A DNA stretch of 50,342 nt, from assembly GCA_044375555.1 (NCBI GenBank), contig JBILML010000021.1, positions 1-50,342 on the forward strand, in the 5' to 3' direction. The position numbers and the translations under genes are program-made. This document shows positions 23,417-31,659 of the stretch, piece after piece. The notes below the pieces were generated by a model. It did not search any database, had not been told where the DNA came from, and saw only the letters and a list, made by a program, of their open reading frames with translations. The stretch comes from UBA967 sp044375555 (GTDB taxonomy: Bacteria > Verrucomicrobiota > Verrucomicrobiia > Chthoniobacterales > Terrimicrobiaceae). The first letter of the stretch is position 1. Each line of letters opens with the position of its first letter.

Positions 23417-24688
23417 ATGCCGAATACCATTCTCGTTGGCGCCCAGTGGGGCGATGAAGGAAAAGGAAAAATCATCGATTTCCTCACGGATGAAGCCGAT
23501 GTCGTTGTTCGCAGCCAAGGCGGCAACAACGCCGGCCACACCATTGTCATCGAAGGCGAAAAATATGTCCTCCACCTCATCCCCTCCGGCATCCTCCGCA
23601 AGTCCAAGACTTGCGTGATCGGCAACGGCGTCGTCCTCGACCCCGTCTCGCTCGTGGGCGAAATCCAAGGCCTCCAAGAGCGTGGCGTTAAAGTCGGCAA
23701 AAACCTGCTCATCAGCGATTCCGCCCACCTCGTCCTCCCCTACCACCGCATCCTCGACGGCCTTCGCGAAAGTCAGAAGGGCGGCAAAAAAATCGGCACC
23801 ACCAAGCGCGGCATCGGCCCCGCCTACGCCGACAAGGCCTTCCGCACCGGCCTCCGCACAGGCGACCTCCTCAAGCCCGACCTCTTTGCCGAAAAACTCA
23901 CCAAGCGCATCAAGGAAAACAACGCCGTCATCAAGGAACTCGGTGAAAAGCCGCTGAGCCCGAAAGAAGTCGTCGACGAATCCCTCGCCGCCGGCCAAAT
24001 CCTCGCTCCGTTCATCACGAACACCGTCGTGTTCCTCCACGAAGCGCTGGCCGCAAAAAACTCGAATATGCTTTTCGAGGGCGCGCAGGGAACCTTTCTC
24101 GATATCGACCACGGCACCTACCCCTATGTGACCAGTTCGAACACCACCTCCGGCGGAGCCTGCACCGGCAGCGGCGTTCCTCCGAACCGCATCGACCATG
24201 TGATGGGAGTCCTCAAAGCCTACACAACCCGCGTCGGCGAGGGCCCCTTCCCCACCGAGGATTCCGACCTCTCGAAGCGCTTCCACGCCATGGGCCGCGA
24301 GTTCGGTGCCACCACCGGCCGCGCCCGCCGCTGCGGTTGGTTCGACGCCGTCTCGACCAAATATTCCGTCATGATCAATGGCATCGACCAGCTCGCGATT
24401 ACGAACCTCGACGGACTCGATGAGGCCGAGTGGATCAAGGTCTGCGTCGGCTATCGCATCGGCTCGAAGAAACTCGATTTCCCGCCCACCGATTCCGAGG
24501 AACTCGCGCTCTGCAAGCCTGTCTACATCGACATGCCCGGCTGGCGCAAATCCACCGAGAACGCCCGCGAGTTTTCCGACCTCCCGCAAAAAGCCCGCAA
24601 CTATGTCAAAAAAATCGCGGGGCTCGTCGGCGCCAATCTCTCGATCGTGAGCATCGGGCCAGGCCGCGAGCAAACCATCCGGCTCTGA
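23417..24688 (+). CDS. purA: Adenylosuccinate synthetase
   Basis: A 423-residue PurA that makes adenylosuccinate from IMP, aspartate and GTP. The GTP-binding loop is GDEGKGK near the N-terminus (12-18), followed by GGNNAGHT, QGTFLDIDHGTYPYVTSSN and the C-terminal GPGREQTI. The sequence is full length and the start is unambiguous (MPNTILVGAQWGDEGKGK). Confidence 0.98.
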   Translation: MPNTILVGAQWGDEGKGKIIDFLTDEADVVVRSQGGNNAGHTIVIEGEKYVLHLIPSGILRKSKTCVIGNGVVLDPVSLVGEIQGLQERGVKVGKNLLISDSAHLVLPYHRILDGLRESQKGGKKIGTTKRGIGPAYADKAFRTGLRTGDLLKPDLFAEKLTKRIKENNAVIKELGEKPLSPKEVVDESLAAGQILAPFITNTVVFLHEALAAKNSNMLFEGAQGTFLDIDHGTYPYVTSSNTTSGGACTGSGVPPNRIDHVMGVLKAYTTRVGEGPFPTEDSDLSKRFHAMGREFGATTGRARRCGWFDAVSTKYSVMINGIDQLAITNLDGLDEAEWIKVCVGYRIGSKKLDFPPTDSEELALCKPVYIDMPGWRKSTENAREFSDLPQKARNYVKKIAGLVGANLSIVSIGPGREQTIRL

Positions 24689-24696
24689 GCAAACAA

Positions 24697-25401
24697 GTGA
24701 GCGCCGTTGTCCCCAAGCATGTCGCCATTATTATGGACGGCAACGGCCGTTGGGCCCAGCAGCGCGGTCTCCCGCGCATCGCAGGCCACGAGGCGGGCTC
24801 GAAATCGATCGAGCGCTGCGTCCAGGCCTGCCTCGACACCGGCGTTCAATATCTGACGCTCTACGCCTTTTCCTCGGAGAACTGGAAACGCCCCGCCTTG
24901 GAGGTCAACGCCCTCATGCTCCTGCTGGAAAATTTCCTCAACCAAAAGCGCGATGAAATGGTCCGCGAGGGCATCCGCCTCCACCACATCGGCCGCATCC
25001 AAGAACTCCCCTCCGTCTGCCAGCGCAAGCTCCGCGAGGTCATGGACGCCACTGCGGCAAATACCAAGCTCCACTTCGTCCTCGCCCTGAGCTACAGCGG
25101 CCGCGCCGAGATTGTTGATGCCGTGAAATCCCTCGTCCGCGACACTGCCGCAGGCACCGTGAGCGAAGCCGACATCACGCCCGAACTCATTGGCTCCCGC
25201 CTGAACACTGCCGGGATGCCCGACCCCGACCTCCTCATCCGCACCTCCGGCGAGATGCGCATTTCGAATTTTCTCCTCTGGCAACTCAGCTACACGGAAA
25301 TCCATGTGACCAAAAAATTCTGGCCCGATTTCCAGCGGGAGGATTTCCTCGCCGCGCTCGAGGACTACGCCGGCCGCTCCCGCCGCTTCGGCGGAGTCTG
25401 A
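24697..25401 (+). CDS. uppS: Undecaprenyl diphosphate synthase
   Basis: A 234-residue cis-prenyltransferase that makes the C55 lipid carrier for peptidoglycan. Motifs: HVAIIMDGNGRWAQQRG with D14, GHEAGSK, LYAFSSENWKRP, and the C-terminal DLLIRTSGEMRISNFLLWQ. The start is the GTG at 24697, 9 bp after the purA stop. The longer frame begins inside purA and is rejected; the next Met (in IIMDGN) would remove the substrate-binding Asp region. Close spacing suggests a transcript with purA and valS. Confidence 0.96.
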   Translation: MSAVVPKHVAIIMDGNGRWAQQRGLPRIAGHEAGSKSIERCVQACLDTGVQYLTLYAFSSENWKRPALEVNALMLLLENFLNQKRDEMVREGIRLHHIGRIQELPSVCQRKLREVMDATAANTKLHFVLALSYSGRAEIVDAVKSLVRDTAAGTVSEADITPELIGSRLNTAGMPDPDLLIRTSGEMRISNFLLWQLSYTEIHVTKKFWPDFQREDFLAALEDYAGRSRRFGGV

Positions 25402-25458
25402 GCCGCGTCCGCACTTTCCGCTTTCTCGCCTTGCGCGAACCCGATTGAATCCCGCGCC

Positions 25459-28400
25459 ATGTCTGAATTGTCCAAGGCCTACGAGCCCCAGTCCGTCGAA
25501 GAAAAATGGTATTCCTGGTGGATCGAGCACGGCCACTTCACCGCCGACCCCGCCTCGCCGAAGCCCGCTTACTCGATCGTTATCCCGCCGCCGAATGTCA
25601 CCGGCGTCCTCACGCTCGGCCATGTGCTCAACAACACACTCCAGGACATCCTCGCCCGCCACGCCCGCCAGACCGGCCACGAAGTCCTCTGGCTCCCCGG
25701 CACCGACCACGCCGGCATCGCCACGCAGACCGTCGTCGAGCGTAAGCTCCGCAAGGAGGAAAAGAAAACCCGCCATGACCTCGGCCGCGACGAGTTCCTA
25801 AAGCGCGTCTGGGAGTGGAAGGACAAGCACGGCGGCATCATCATCAACCAACTCAAAAAACTCGGCTGCTCCTGCGATTGGACCCGCGAGCGCTTCACGA
25901 TGGACGACGCCTACGCGCGCAAAGTGCAGGAGGTTTTCGTCGATCTCCACGCGAAGGGCCTGATCTATCGCGGCAAGCGCATGGTGAACTGGTGCCCCGT
26001 TTCGCTCACCGCGCTCAGCGACGAGGAGGTCATCCCGAAAACCCAGAAATCCTTCTTCTACCACTACCGCGTCGAGGTTGTGGAAAAACCCGGAACCTTT
26101 CTCGAGATCGCCACCACCCGCCCTGAAACAATCATGGCCGATGCCGCCGTGGCCGTGAATCCCAAGGACCCGCGCTACGCCGCCCTCATCGGCCTCCATG
26201 TCCGCCGTCCCCTCCCCGCCAATGTCGAAGCGCTTCTCCCGATCATTGGCGACGAGGCGGTCGATTTCGAATTCGGCACCGGCGTCCTCAAAGTCACACC
26301 CGCACACGACAAGACCGACTACGAGATCGGCCTCCGCCACAACCTCCCCGTCATCGACATTTTCAACCCCGACGCCACCCTGAACGAACTGGCCGGCGAG
26401 GAATTCGCCGGTCTCGACCGCTTCGAAGCCCGCACCGAGGCCGTCGCCAAGCTCACGGAACTCGGCCTCCTCGTGAAAGAGGAGCCGCATGAAAACAATG
26501 TCGGCTTCAGCGAGCGCGCCGATGTGCCGATTGAACCCCGCCTCTCCGAGCAGTGGTTTTTGAAATATCCGAAAACCGCCGAAGCCCGCGACGCCGTCCG
26601 CAACCACCTCATCCGCTTCTTCCCCGACCGCTGGGAAAAGGTCTACGACCACTGGCTCGAAAACATCCAAGACTGGTGCATCTCCCGCCAACTCTGGTGG
26701 GGCCACCGCATTCCCGTTTGGTATAACAAAAATGTAGGACAGGCGTCCCGCCTGTCACCCGATAACGCTCACGGGCGGGACGCCCGTGCTACATACCCAC
26801 AGATCCACTTCGACGAGCTCGGCGAATTCCAAATCACCCAACGCCACCTCCCCCATTGGGAACTCGAAGGGGCGACCTACTCCGTCACCTTCCGTCTCGC
26901 CGATTCCCTCCCCGAATCCAAAGTTACCGAACTCCGCCAAGAGCGCGAACTCTGGCTCGCCAACCCTCCACAGAATCTTACCGAGGAAGACCACAAAGCT
27001 TTCCATCTTCTCTTCAGCAAAAAAATCGAGGACTGCCTCGATGCCGGCATGGGCTCGTGCCTTCTCAAAGAAGATGCCGCCTCCAAAATCGTCGAAAACG
27101 CCCTGCGCCATTTCGATGGCGAACGCTACGAACTCCGTGCCTGGTCCGTGATGCCCAACCATGTCCATGTCGTCTTCACTCCCAAGGCCAGTCATGAATT
27201 GAAAGAAATCCTCCATTCTTGGAAATCCTTCACCGCCCACGAACTGAACAAACTCACCGGAAAGACCGGCCAAGTCTGGCTCAACGAAACCTACGACCAC
27301 ATCATTCGCAACGACGAGGAACTCTGGCAAACGATCAACTATGTCGAATCCAACGCCCCACGGGCCGGGCTAAAAAACATCCGCCAATCAAACAACCTGA
27401 ATGTAGGACAGGCGTCCCGCCTGTCGCCCGAAACCAATTGCGGGCGAGACGCCCGCACTACATCCTTCGTCTGCCAAATCGATTCCCCCGGCGAGGGATG
27501 GGTTCAGGACTCCGATGTGCTCGACACCTGGTTCTCTTCGTGGCTCTGGGCGCACGAGACGATGGACGCCGCCGCGCTGAAAAAATTCTTCCCGACCAGC
27601 GTGCTCGTCACCGGTCCCGACATCATCTTCTTTTGGGTCGCCCGCATGATCATGGCGAGCCTCGAATACACGGGCGAAATTCCGTTCCGCGATGTCTACT
27701 TCACCGGAATCATCCGCGACAAACAGGGCCGCAAGATGTCGAAAAGCCTCGGCAACTCGCCCGACCCGCTCGACCTCATCGCGAAGTTCGGTGCGGATGG
27801 CATTCGCTTTGGCCTACTCCGCATCGCCCCGCAGGGGCAGGACATCAAATTCGATGAGCAGCAAATCGTCGAAGGCCGCAACTTCTGCAACAAGCTCTGG
27901 AACGCCTGCCGCTTTCGGCAAATGCAAGGCCCGCTTGACCCTCAAGCCGATCCGTCCAAACACGAACTCTCCCTCTTCGCGCGCGATCTCCTCGCCCGTC
28001 TCGACGCCACCATCCGCCGCGTCAACGAGGGCTATGAGGCCTACAAATTCAGCGACATCGCCCAGGCACTCTACGACTTCGTTTGGGGCGATTTCTGCGA
28101 CCGCTTCATCGAAGTCGCGAAATCCGACTTTGCCGTAGACTCCCCGCGCCGCGCCGGCACACTGGCCACGCTGGACTACACGATCAAGCGCATCCTCCAA
28201 CTCCTCCACCCCTACGCGCCGTTTATCACCGAGGAACTCTGGAGCAGCCTCGGCTTCGGCACCGAAAGCATCATGTTCAGCGGTTGGCCCGAACCCGCCG
28301 CCTTCGCCGCCGACCCGCGCTCCGAAGCCGTCTTCACCGCCGTCTCGACCAGCCGCAACCTCCGCGCGACCTACGGCATCCAAGGCAACCGCCGCCTCCC

Positions 28401-28848
28401 ATGGCAACTCGCCCCGTCAGCCGATTGGGTAAAAAACGAACTCCCCGTTCTCTCGAACCTCCTCTACGCAGAATCGATCACGATTGTCGAATCCGCCCAG
28501 GAGGGTCCTGCTTGTCAGGACCGGAGCGACTCCCGCAACCACACCGATCCGGCGCTGACAAGCAGCGCCCTCCTCGCAAAGCGCGGAGCACACGCCGCCT
28601 GCCCAACCGACATCGGCACGATCTACCTCCCGCTCGAGGGCATCATCGACGCCGCCACCGAGGCCAAGCGCCTCGACGGCGAAATCCAAAAAGTCGAAGC
28701 CGAGATCGAGAAAGTCGCCAAAAAACTCTCGAGCGAAACCTTCGTCCAAAACGCCCCCGCCGAAGTCGTCGCCGACCACCGCCAGCGCCAGCAAGATTGG
28801 ATCGCCAAACTCGCGGAACTCCAAAAAGCCCGTGCGTCCCTCGGTTGA
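25459..28848 (+). CDS. valS: Valyl-tRNA synthetase with two in-frame repeat insertions
   Basis: A 1,129-residue ValRS; the family is usually 850-950. It has the class I signature TLGH (52-55, PPNVTGVLTLGHVLN, the Chlamydia-like form), WCISRQLWWGHRIPVWY, VLDTWFSSWLW (687-697), and KMSKS (759-763). An extra block at about 426-668 lies between RIPVWYNK and SPGEGWVQDSDVLDTW and is a complete REP-RAYT-REP unit in frame. A second extra block at about 1014-1046 is a different palindromic repeat, followed by the normal GTIYLPLEGIIDAATEAKRL coiled-coil end. No stop or frameshift is present, so the gene is probably still the functional and only valS in view; whether the inserts are retained in the protein is unknown. 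Confidence 0.95.
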   Translation: MSELSKAYEPQSVEEKWYSWWIEHGHFTADPASPKPAYSIVIPPPNVTGVLTLGHVLNNTLQDILARHARQTGHEVLWLPGTDHAGIATQTVVERKLRKEEKKTRHDLGRDEFLKRVWEWKDKHGGIIINQLKKLGCSCDWTRERFTMDDAYARKVQEVFVDLHAKGLIYRGKRMVNWCPVSLTALSDEEVIPKTQKSFFYHYRVEVVEKPGTFLEIATTRPETIMADAAVAVNPKDPRYAALIGLHVRRPLPANVEALLPIIGDEAVDFEFGTGVLKVTPAHDKTDYEIGLRHNLPVIDIFNPDATLNELAGEEFAGLDRFEARTEAVAKLTELGLLVKEEPHENNVGFSERADVPIEPRLSEQWFLKYPKTAEARDAVRNHLIRFFPDRWEKVYDHWLENIQDWCISRQLWWGHRIPVWYNKNVGQASRLSPDNAHGRDARATYPQIHFDELGEFQITQRHLPHWELEGATYSVTFRLADSLPESKVTELRQERELWLANPPQNLTEEDHKAFHLLFSKKIEDCLDAGMGSCLLKEDAASKIVENALRHFDGERYELRAWSVMPNHVHVVFTPKASHELKEILHSWKSFTAHELNKLTGKTGQVWLNETYDHIIRNDEELWQTINYVESNAPRAGLKNIRQSNNLNVGQASRLSPETNCGRDARTTSFVCQIDSPGEGWVQDSDVLDTWFSSWLWAHETMDAAALKKFFPTSVLVTGPDIIFFWVARMIMASLEYTGEIPFRDVYFTGIIRDKQGRKMSKSLGNSPDPLDLIAKFGADGIRFGLLRIAPQGQDIKFDEQQIVEGRNFCNKLWNACRFRQMQGPLDPQADPSKHELSLFARDLLARLDATIRRVNEGYEAYKFSDIAQALYDFVWGDFCDRFIEVAKSDFAVDSPRRAGTLATLDYTIKRILQLLHPYAPFITEELWSSLGFGTESIMFSGWPEPAAFAADPRSEAVFTAVSTSRNLRATYGIQGNRRLPWQLAPSADWVKNELPVLSNLLYAESITIVESAQEGPACQDRSDSRNHTDPALTSSALLAKRGAHAACPTDIGTIYLPLEGIIDAATEAKRLDGEIQKVEAEIEKVAKKLSSETFVQNAPAEVVADHRQRQQDWIAKLAELQKARASLG
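26733..26793 (+). repeat. REP palindrome, left flank of RAYT in valS
   Basis: A 61-bp imperfect palindrome: arms TGTAGGACAGGCGTCCC and GGGACGCCCGTGCTACA around a short loop. It is read in frame as VGQASRLS...GRDARAT. It is a direct repeat of 27402-27462. Confidence 0.92.
26836..27378 (+). mobile_element. REP-associated tyrosine transposase (RAYT) domain inside valS
   Basis: About 180 residues (valS residues 460-640) of a Y1/TnpA_REP transposase, the family that mobilises REP sequences as single-stranded DNA. It begins at RHLPHWELEGATYSVTFRL, and has the HUH histidines H568 and H570 (VMPNHVHVV) and the tyrosine Y628 (INYVESNAPRAGL), spaced as in active RAYTs. No ATG, GTG or TTG lies in frame between the left REP and the domain, so independent translation is unlikely. 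It is flanked by two 61-bp REPs. Active-site residues look intact, but activity as a fusion is untested. Confidence 0.9.
27402..27462 (+). repeat. REP palindrome, right flank of RAYT in valS
   Basis: A 61-bp palindrome identical in its left 24 bases to 26733-26756 and similar in its right arm (GGGCGAGACGCCCGCACTACA). In frame it reads VGQASRLSPE...GRDARTT. Confidence 0.92.
28499..28574 (+). repeat. Second palindromic repeat inside valS
   Basis: A 76-bp element with 26-bp arms: AGGAGGGTCCTGCTTGTCAG at the left and CTGACAAGCAGCGCCCTCCT at the right, matching at about 22 of 26 positions around a 24-bp loop. The left arm itself contains a small palindrome (GGTCCTG/CAGGACC). It adds about 25 codons without breaking the frame and is unrelated to the VGQASRLS repeat. 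Further non-family residues (AKRGAHAACPT) follow it. Confidence 0.85.
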
Positions 28849-28926
28849 TCCAGCGATTTCACCGACACAGGTTTTATGGATCCACTTCCTGCGAAACTTT
28901 TGCGCTCCTTCGGTGTTTGATACGCC

Positions 28927-29259
28927 ATGAAGAATGAGTTTCCCGAAAATGACGGTCTATGGAATTTGCTGGGACAGGCCAGCCAGCACCAAGCCTCGCC
29001 CTTCTTTTCGCGCAATGTGCTCCGATCCATCCGCCAGTCCGCTCACGCTCCATCGCCTTGGTTTATTCCACGCTGGCTTACGCCGGCGGCCTTCGCAGCG
29101 CTCATCTTGGGTTTTGTTTTCGCTCTGAACCAATCCCCTTCCCGCCAAGCGGCATCTGACCTGCCAAGTGATCTCGCGAGCTACATCGATGAGGCCGCCG
29201 GTCTCTACCAAATCGTCCCGCTCACTGAATTCACGCCCGCCCATTTGGCAGGCCTCTGA
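28927..29259 (+). CDS. Small single-pass membrane protein
   Basis: A 110-residue protein with a polar N-terminal 50 residues (NDGLWNLLGQASQHQASPFFSRNVLR), one hydrophobic helix (about 52-68) and a 40-residue C-terminal domain. The cytoplasmic part has the flavour of small anti-sigma-associated proteins of PVC bacteria (inference from recall, no sigma factor is adjacent). Transcribed after valS with a 78-bp gap. Confidence 0.65.
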   Translation: MKNEFPENDGLWNLLGQASQHQASPFFSRNVLRSIRQSAHAPSPWFIPRWLTPAAFAALILGFVFALNQSPSRQAASDLPSDLASYIDEAAGLYQIVPLTEFTPAHLAGL

Positions 29260-29345
29260 CCCCGCCTCCGTATTGGGGGAGAAAACCTGATTTCTTCTCG
29301 GGCCTACCCCTCCCCTCCATCTTCTCAAGAGGCTACGCCGTTTTA

Positions 29346-29364
29346 ATTGCAAGTTTTTTGCATT
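29346..29364. promoter_or_regulatory. Candidate operator 1 upstream of COG0523 gene
   Basis: ATTGCAAGTTTTTTGCATT contains TTGCA twice, exactly 11 bp apart (29347 and 29358). The same spacing occurs in a second element at 29393. It lies 43 bp before the start codon, a location where a Zur-type repressor would block transcription; the regulator is not identified. Confidence 0.45.
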
Positions 29365-29392
29365 TTTAATTGATCGAGCCCCATCGTCTCTA

Positions 29393-29416
29393 TTAATGCA
29401 AATTATATGCAATTAA
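29393..29416. promoter_or_regulatory. Candidate operator 2 overlapping the start codon
   Basis: ATGCAAATTAT followed by ATGCAATT gives two ATGCA units 11 bp apart (29396 and 29407), with TTAA at both ends. The second unit contains the ATG of the next gene, so a bound repressor could also block ribosome access. Local composition is very AT-rich compared with surroundings. Confidence 0.45.
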
Positions 29417-30669
29417 GAGATGACTCTCGAAACCCTGTCAAACCGGCGTCTCCGCTTTTCAAAAAGCTCCCCGTCACCGTTCTCTCCGGCTTCCTCGGCG
29501 CCGGAAAAACCACGCTCCTCAACCATGTCCTCAACAACCGCGAAGGCCGCCGCGTGGCGGTCATCGTGAACGATATGAGCGAGGTCAACATCGACGCGGA
29601 ACTCGTCCGCGACGGGGGCGCTGAGCTCAGCCGCACGGAAGAAAAACTCGTCGAGATGACCAATGGCTGCATCTGCTGCACCCTGCGCGACGACCTGCTC
29701 AAGGAAGTATCGCGCCTCGCCGAGGAGGGTCGCTTTGACTACCTGCTCATCGAGTCCACAGGCGTCTCCGAACCGCTGCCCGTCGCGCAAACCTTCACCT
29801 TCGCCGATGAAAACGGGAAGAGCCTGCAGGAAGTCACGCGCCTCGACACGATGGTTACGGTCGTGGACGCCTCCAATTTCCTCGAGCACTACGAGGCCGG
29901 CGAATCACTGAAGGAGAAAAACGCCGCCCTCGGCGAAGAGGACGAACGCACCATCTCCGACCTTTTTATCGATCAAGTGGAGTTCGCCGATGTCCTCCTC
30001 GTTAACAAAACCGATCTAATCGACAAAGAGCAACTCGAGGAACTCCGCGCCATTCTCCACCACCTGAATCCCGGCGCGGAAATCATCGAATCCCAGCGCG
30101 GCCGTGTAGATCTTGCTGCCATCCTCGACACCCGCCGCTTCGACATGGAAAAAGCCCAAGCCTCCGCAGGCTGGCTCCGCGAGTTGAACAACGAGCACAC
30201 GCCCGAGACCGAGGAATACGGCATCGGCAGCTTCGTCTTCCGCGCCCGCCGACCGTTCCACCCGCAGCGCTTCTGGGATTTCATCCACACCGAACGCCCC
30301 GGCCTCCTCCGCTCAAAAGGCTACTTCTGGCTCGCGAGCCGCAACACCATGATCGGCCTCTGGTCCCAAGCCGGAGGCAGTGCCGAATACCGCCCCGCAG
30401 GCTTCTGGTGGGCCGCCGCGCCGAAATCCAGTTGGCCCGATGACGACGACACCTGGCGTTCGATCATGAAAGATTGGCAGGAACCCCACGGCGACCGCCG
30501 CCAGATGCTCGTCTACATCGGCCAAGACCTCGAAAAGGAAAAACTCCTCGCCGAGCTGGAAGCCTGCCTGCTCGACGACCAAGAACTCGCCATAGGCGAG
30601 GAGAAGTGGGAGAAATTCCGCGACCCCTTCCCCGCGTGGGTTGTTGAGCCAACAGACCACGAACATTGA
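29407..30669 (+). CDS. COG0523 (CobW/ZNG1-type) metal chaperone GTPase
   Basis: A 420-residue G3E GTPase. The P-loop is GFLGAGKTT (28-36), the family metal motif is GCICC (87-91), followed by the LIESTGVSEP and NKTDL (GTP specificity) elements. The C-terminal domain ends in LLDDQELAIGEEKWEKFRDPFP, as in the CobW C-terminal domain. These proteins insert or allocate zinc or other metals; zinc responsiveness is inferred from the neighbouring candidate operators. The start (ATG inside operator 2) is the only in-frame start before the P-loop; no Shine-Dalgarno is evident. Paired with a second COG0523 protein 13 bp downstream. Confidence 0.94.
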   Translation: MQLRDDSRNPVKPASPLFKKLPVTVLSGFLGAGKTTLLNHVLNNREGRRVAVIVNDMSEVNIDAELVRDGGAELSRTEEKLVEMTNGCICCTLRDDLLKEVSRLAEEGRFDYLLIESTGVSEPLPVAQTFTFADENGKSLQEVTRLDTMVTVVDASNFLEHYEAGESLKEKNAALGEEDERTISDLFIDQVEFADVLLVNKTDLIDKEQLEELRAILHHLNPGAEIIESQRGRVDLAAILDTRRFDMEKAQASAGWLRELNNEHTPETEEYGIGSFVFRARRPFHPQRFWDFIHTERPGLLRSKGYFWLASRNTMIGLWSQAGGSAEYRPAGFWWAAAPKSSWPDDDDTWRSIMKDWQEPHGDRRQMLVYIGQDLEKEKLLAELEACLLDDQELAIGEEKWEKFRDPFPAWVVEPTDHEH

Positions 30670-30682
30670 ACCACTGAACAAT

Positions 30683-31618
30683 ATGACACCGCTCATCGTC
30701 ATCGTCGGCTTTCTCGGAGCCGGGAAAACCACCTTCCTCCAAAAGCTCGTTCCTGCCCTCGGAGCCGAGGGTCTAACCCCCTCGCTTCTGATCAATGACT
30801 ACCAAAACGCCCGAATCGACGCCGAGCGGTTCCGTGGAGTCATTGACGAAGTCACCACGCTGAATGGCGATTGTGTCTGCTGCGGGTCGCGCGACGAACT
30901 CCTCGCGGCGCTGGAGCAATTCGAGCACCGATCCGGCCGCGTTCTTCTCCTCGAGACCAACGGCACCACGGATTCCGAGCAACTCCTCGAAACCCTCGCC
31001 TTCAACAAAGATCTCAAACGCTTCACTCCGCCGATTCAGCTCTCGATCATCGATGGTCAACGCTGGCAGCGCCGCTTCTGGCACAACGCTCTCGAACGCG
31101 ACCAGGTCCGCACCGCGACCCATCTTTTCATTTCGCGCACCGACATCATCGCGCCGGAACGCCTCGCATTCGTGGAAAAATCCCTCGCCGAACTTGGCAT
31201 CCACGCCTCCGTAACCGACCCAGCCTCCTTCGCCCGAGAAATCGCCACGCTCCCCGTGTTGCACGAATCAGCCCACTATCACGCCGAGGAACACCACCAT
31301 CACGGAGAGGCTCACCATCACCACCATGCGGAACACCACTTCGCCTCTTGTGAAATTCCTCTCCCGGCATTTGTGAAAAAGCGGGCCTTCGAGGAATTCC
31401 TGAATTCCCTCCCCGAAGAAGTCCTGCGCGCCAAGGGCCTCGTCGTCCTCCGCGAAGAGCCCGGCGAATTCCAGATCTTCCAAAAAGTCGGGCACGATGG
31501 CGCGGTGCAATTTTTCCCCATCGGCCAGCACCCCACCCTACGCGACCCCGTGGCCCTCTTCATCGGTCCGCATCTTCCCCTCGAATCCCTCCGAGAAAAG
31601 ATCTCCGCCCTTTCCTGA
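30683..31618 (+). CDS. Second COG0523 GTPase with His-rich metal loop
   Basis: A 311-residue G3E GTPase from the ATG at 30683 (the longer frame adds only 14 unrelated residues). P-loop GFLGAGKTT (9-17), metal motif C64-V-C-C67 and, at about 194-219, a His-rich segment (HESAHYHAEEHHHHGEAH, then HHHHHAEHH) suited to storing or passing zinc or nickel. It sits 13 bp after the first COG0523 gene and is presumably co-transcribed from the same regulated promoter. Differs from the first by lacking the 100-residue C-terminal extension. Confidence 0.92.
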   Translation: MTPLIVIVGFLGAGKTTFLQKLVPALGAEGLTPSLLINDYQNARIDAERFRGVIDEVTTLNGDCVCCGSRDELLAALEQFEHRSGRVLLLETNGTTDSEQLLETLAFNKDLKRFTPPIQLSIIDGQRWQRRFWHNALERDQVRTATHLFISRTDIIAPERLAFVEKSLAELGIHASVTDPASFAREIATLPVLHESAHYHAEEHHHHGEAHHHHHAEHHFASCEIPLPAFVKKRAFEEFLNSLPEEVLRAKGLVVLREEPGEFQIFQKVGHDGAVQFFPIGQHPTLRDPVALFIGPHLPLESLREKISALS

Positions 31619-31659
31619 TCGGCCTCGATTTTTTCAAGGCCTGCGGGAGCAGAGTGGTT

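Noticed and set aside
22115..24673. 852-codon minus-strand open frame opposite the acyltransferase-like gene and purA
   Set aside because: Shadow of GC-rich genes with strong codon bias; purA and the acyltransferase motifs are unmistakable on the plus strand.
26733..27462. Intein inside valS
   Set aside because: No Cys/Ser at the first position, no His-Asn-Cys/Ser at the end and no splicing or homing motifs. The block has REP palindromes and a RAYT domain instead.
29260..29345. Terminator after the small membrane gene at 28927
   Set aside because: Short imperfect G/C stretches without a T-run of the right position; support too weak.
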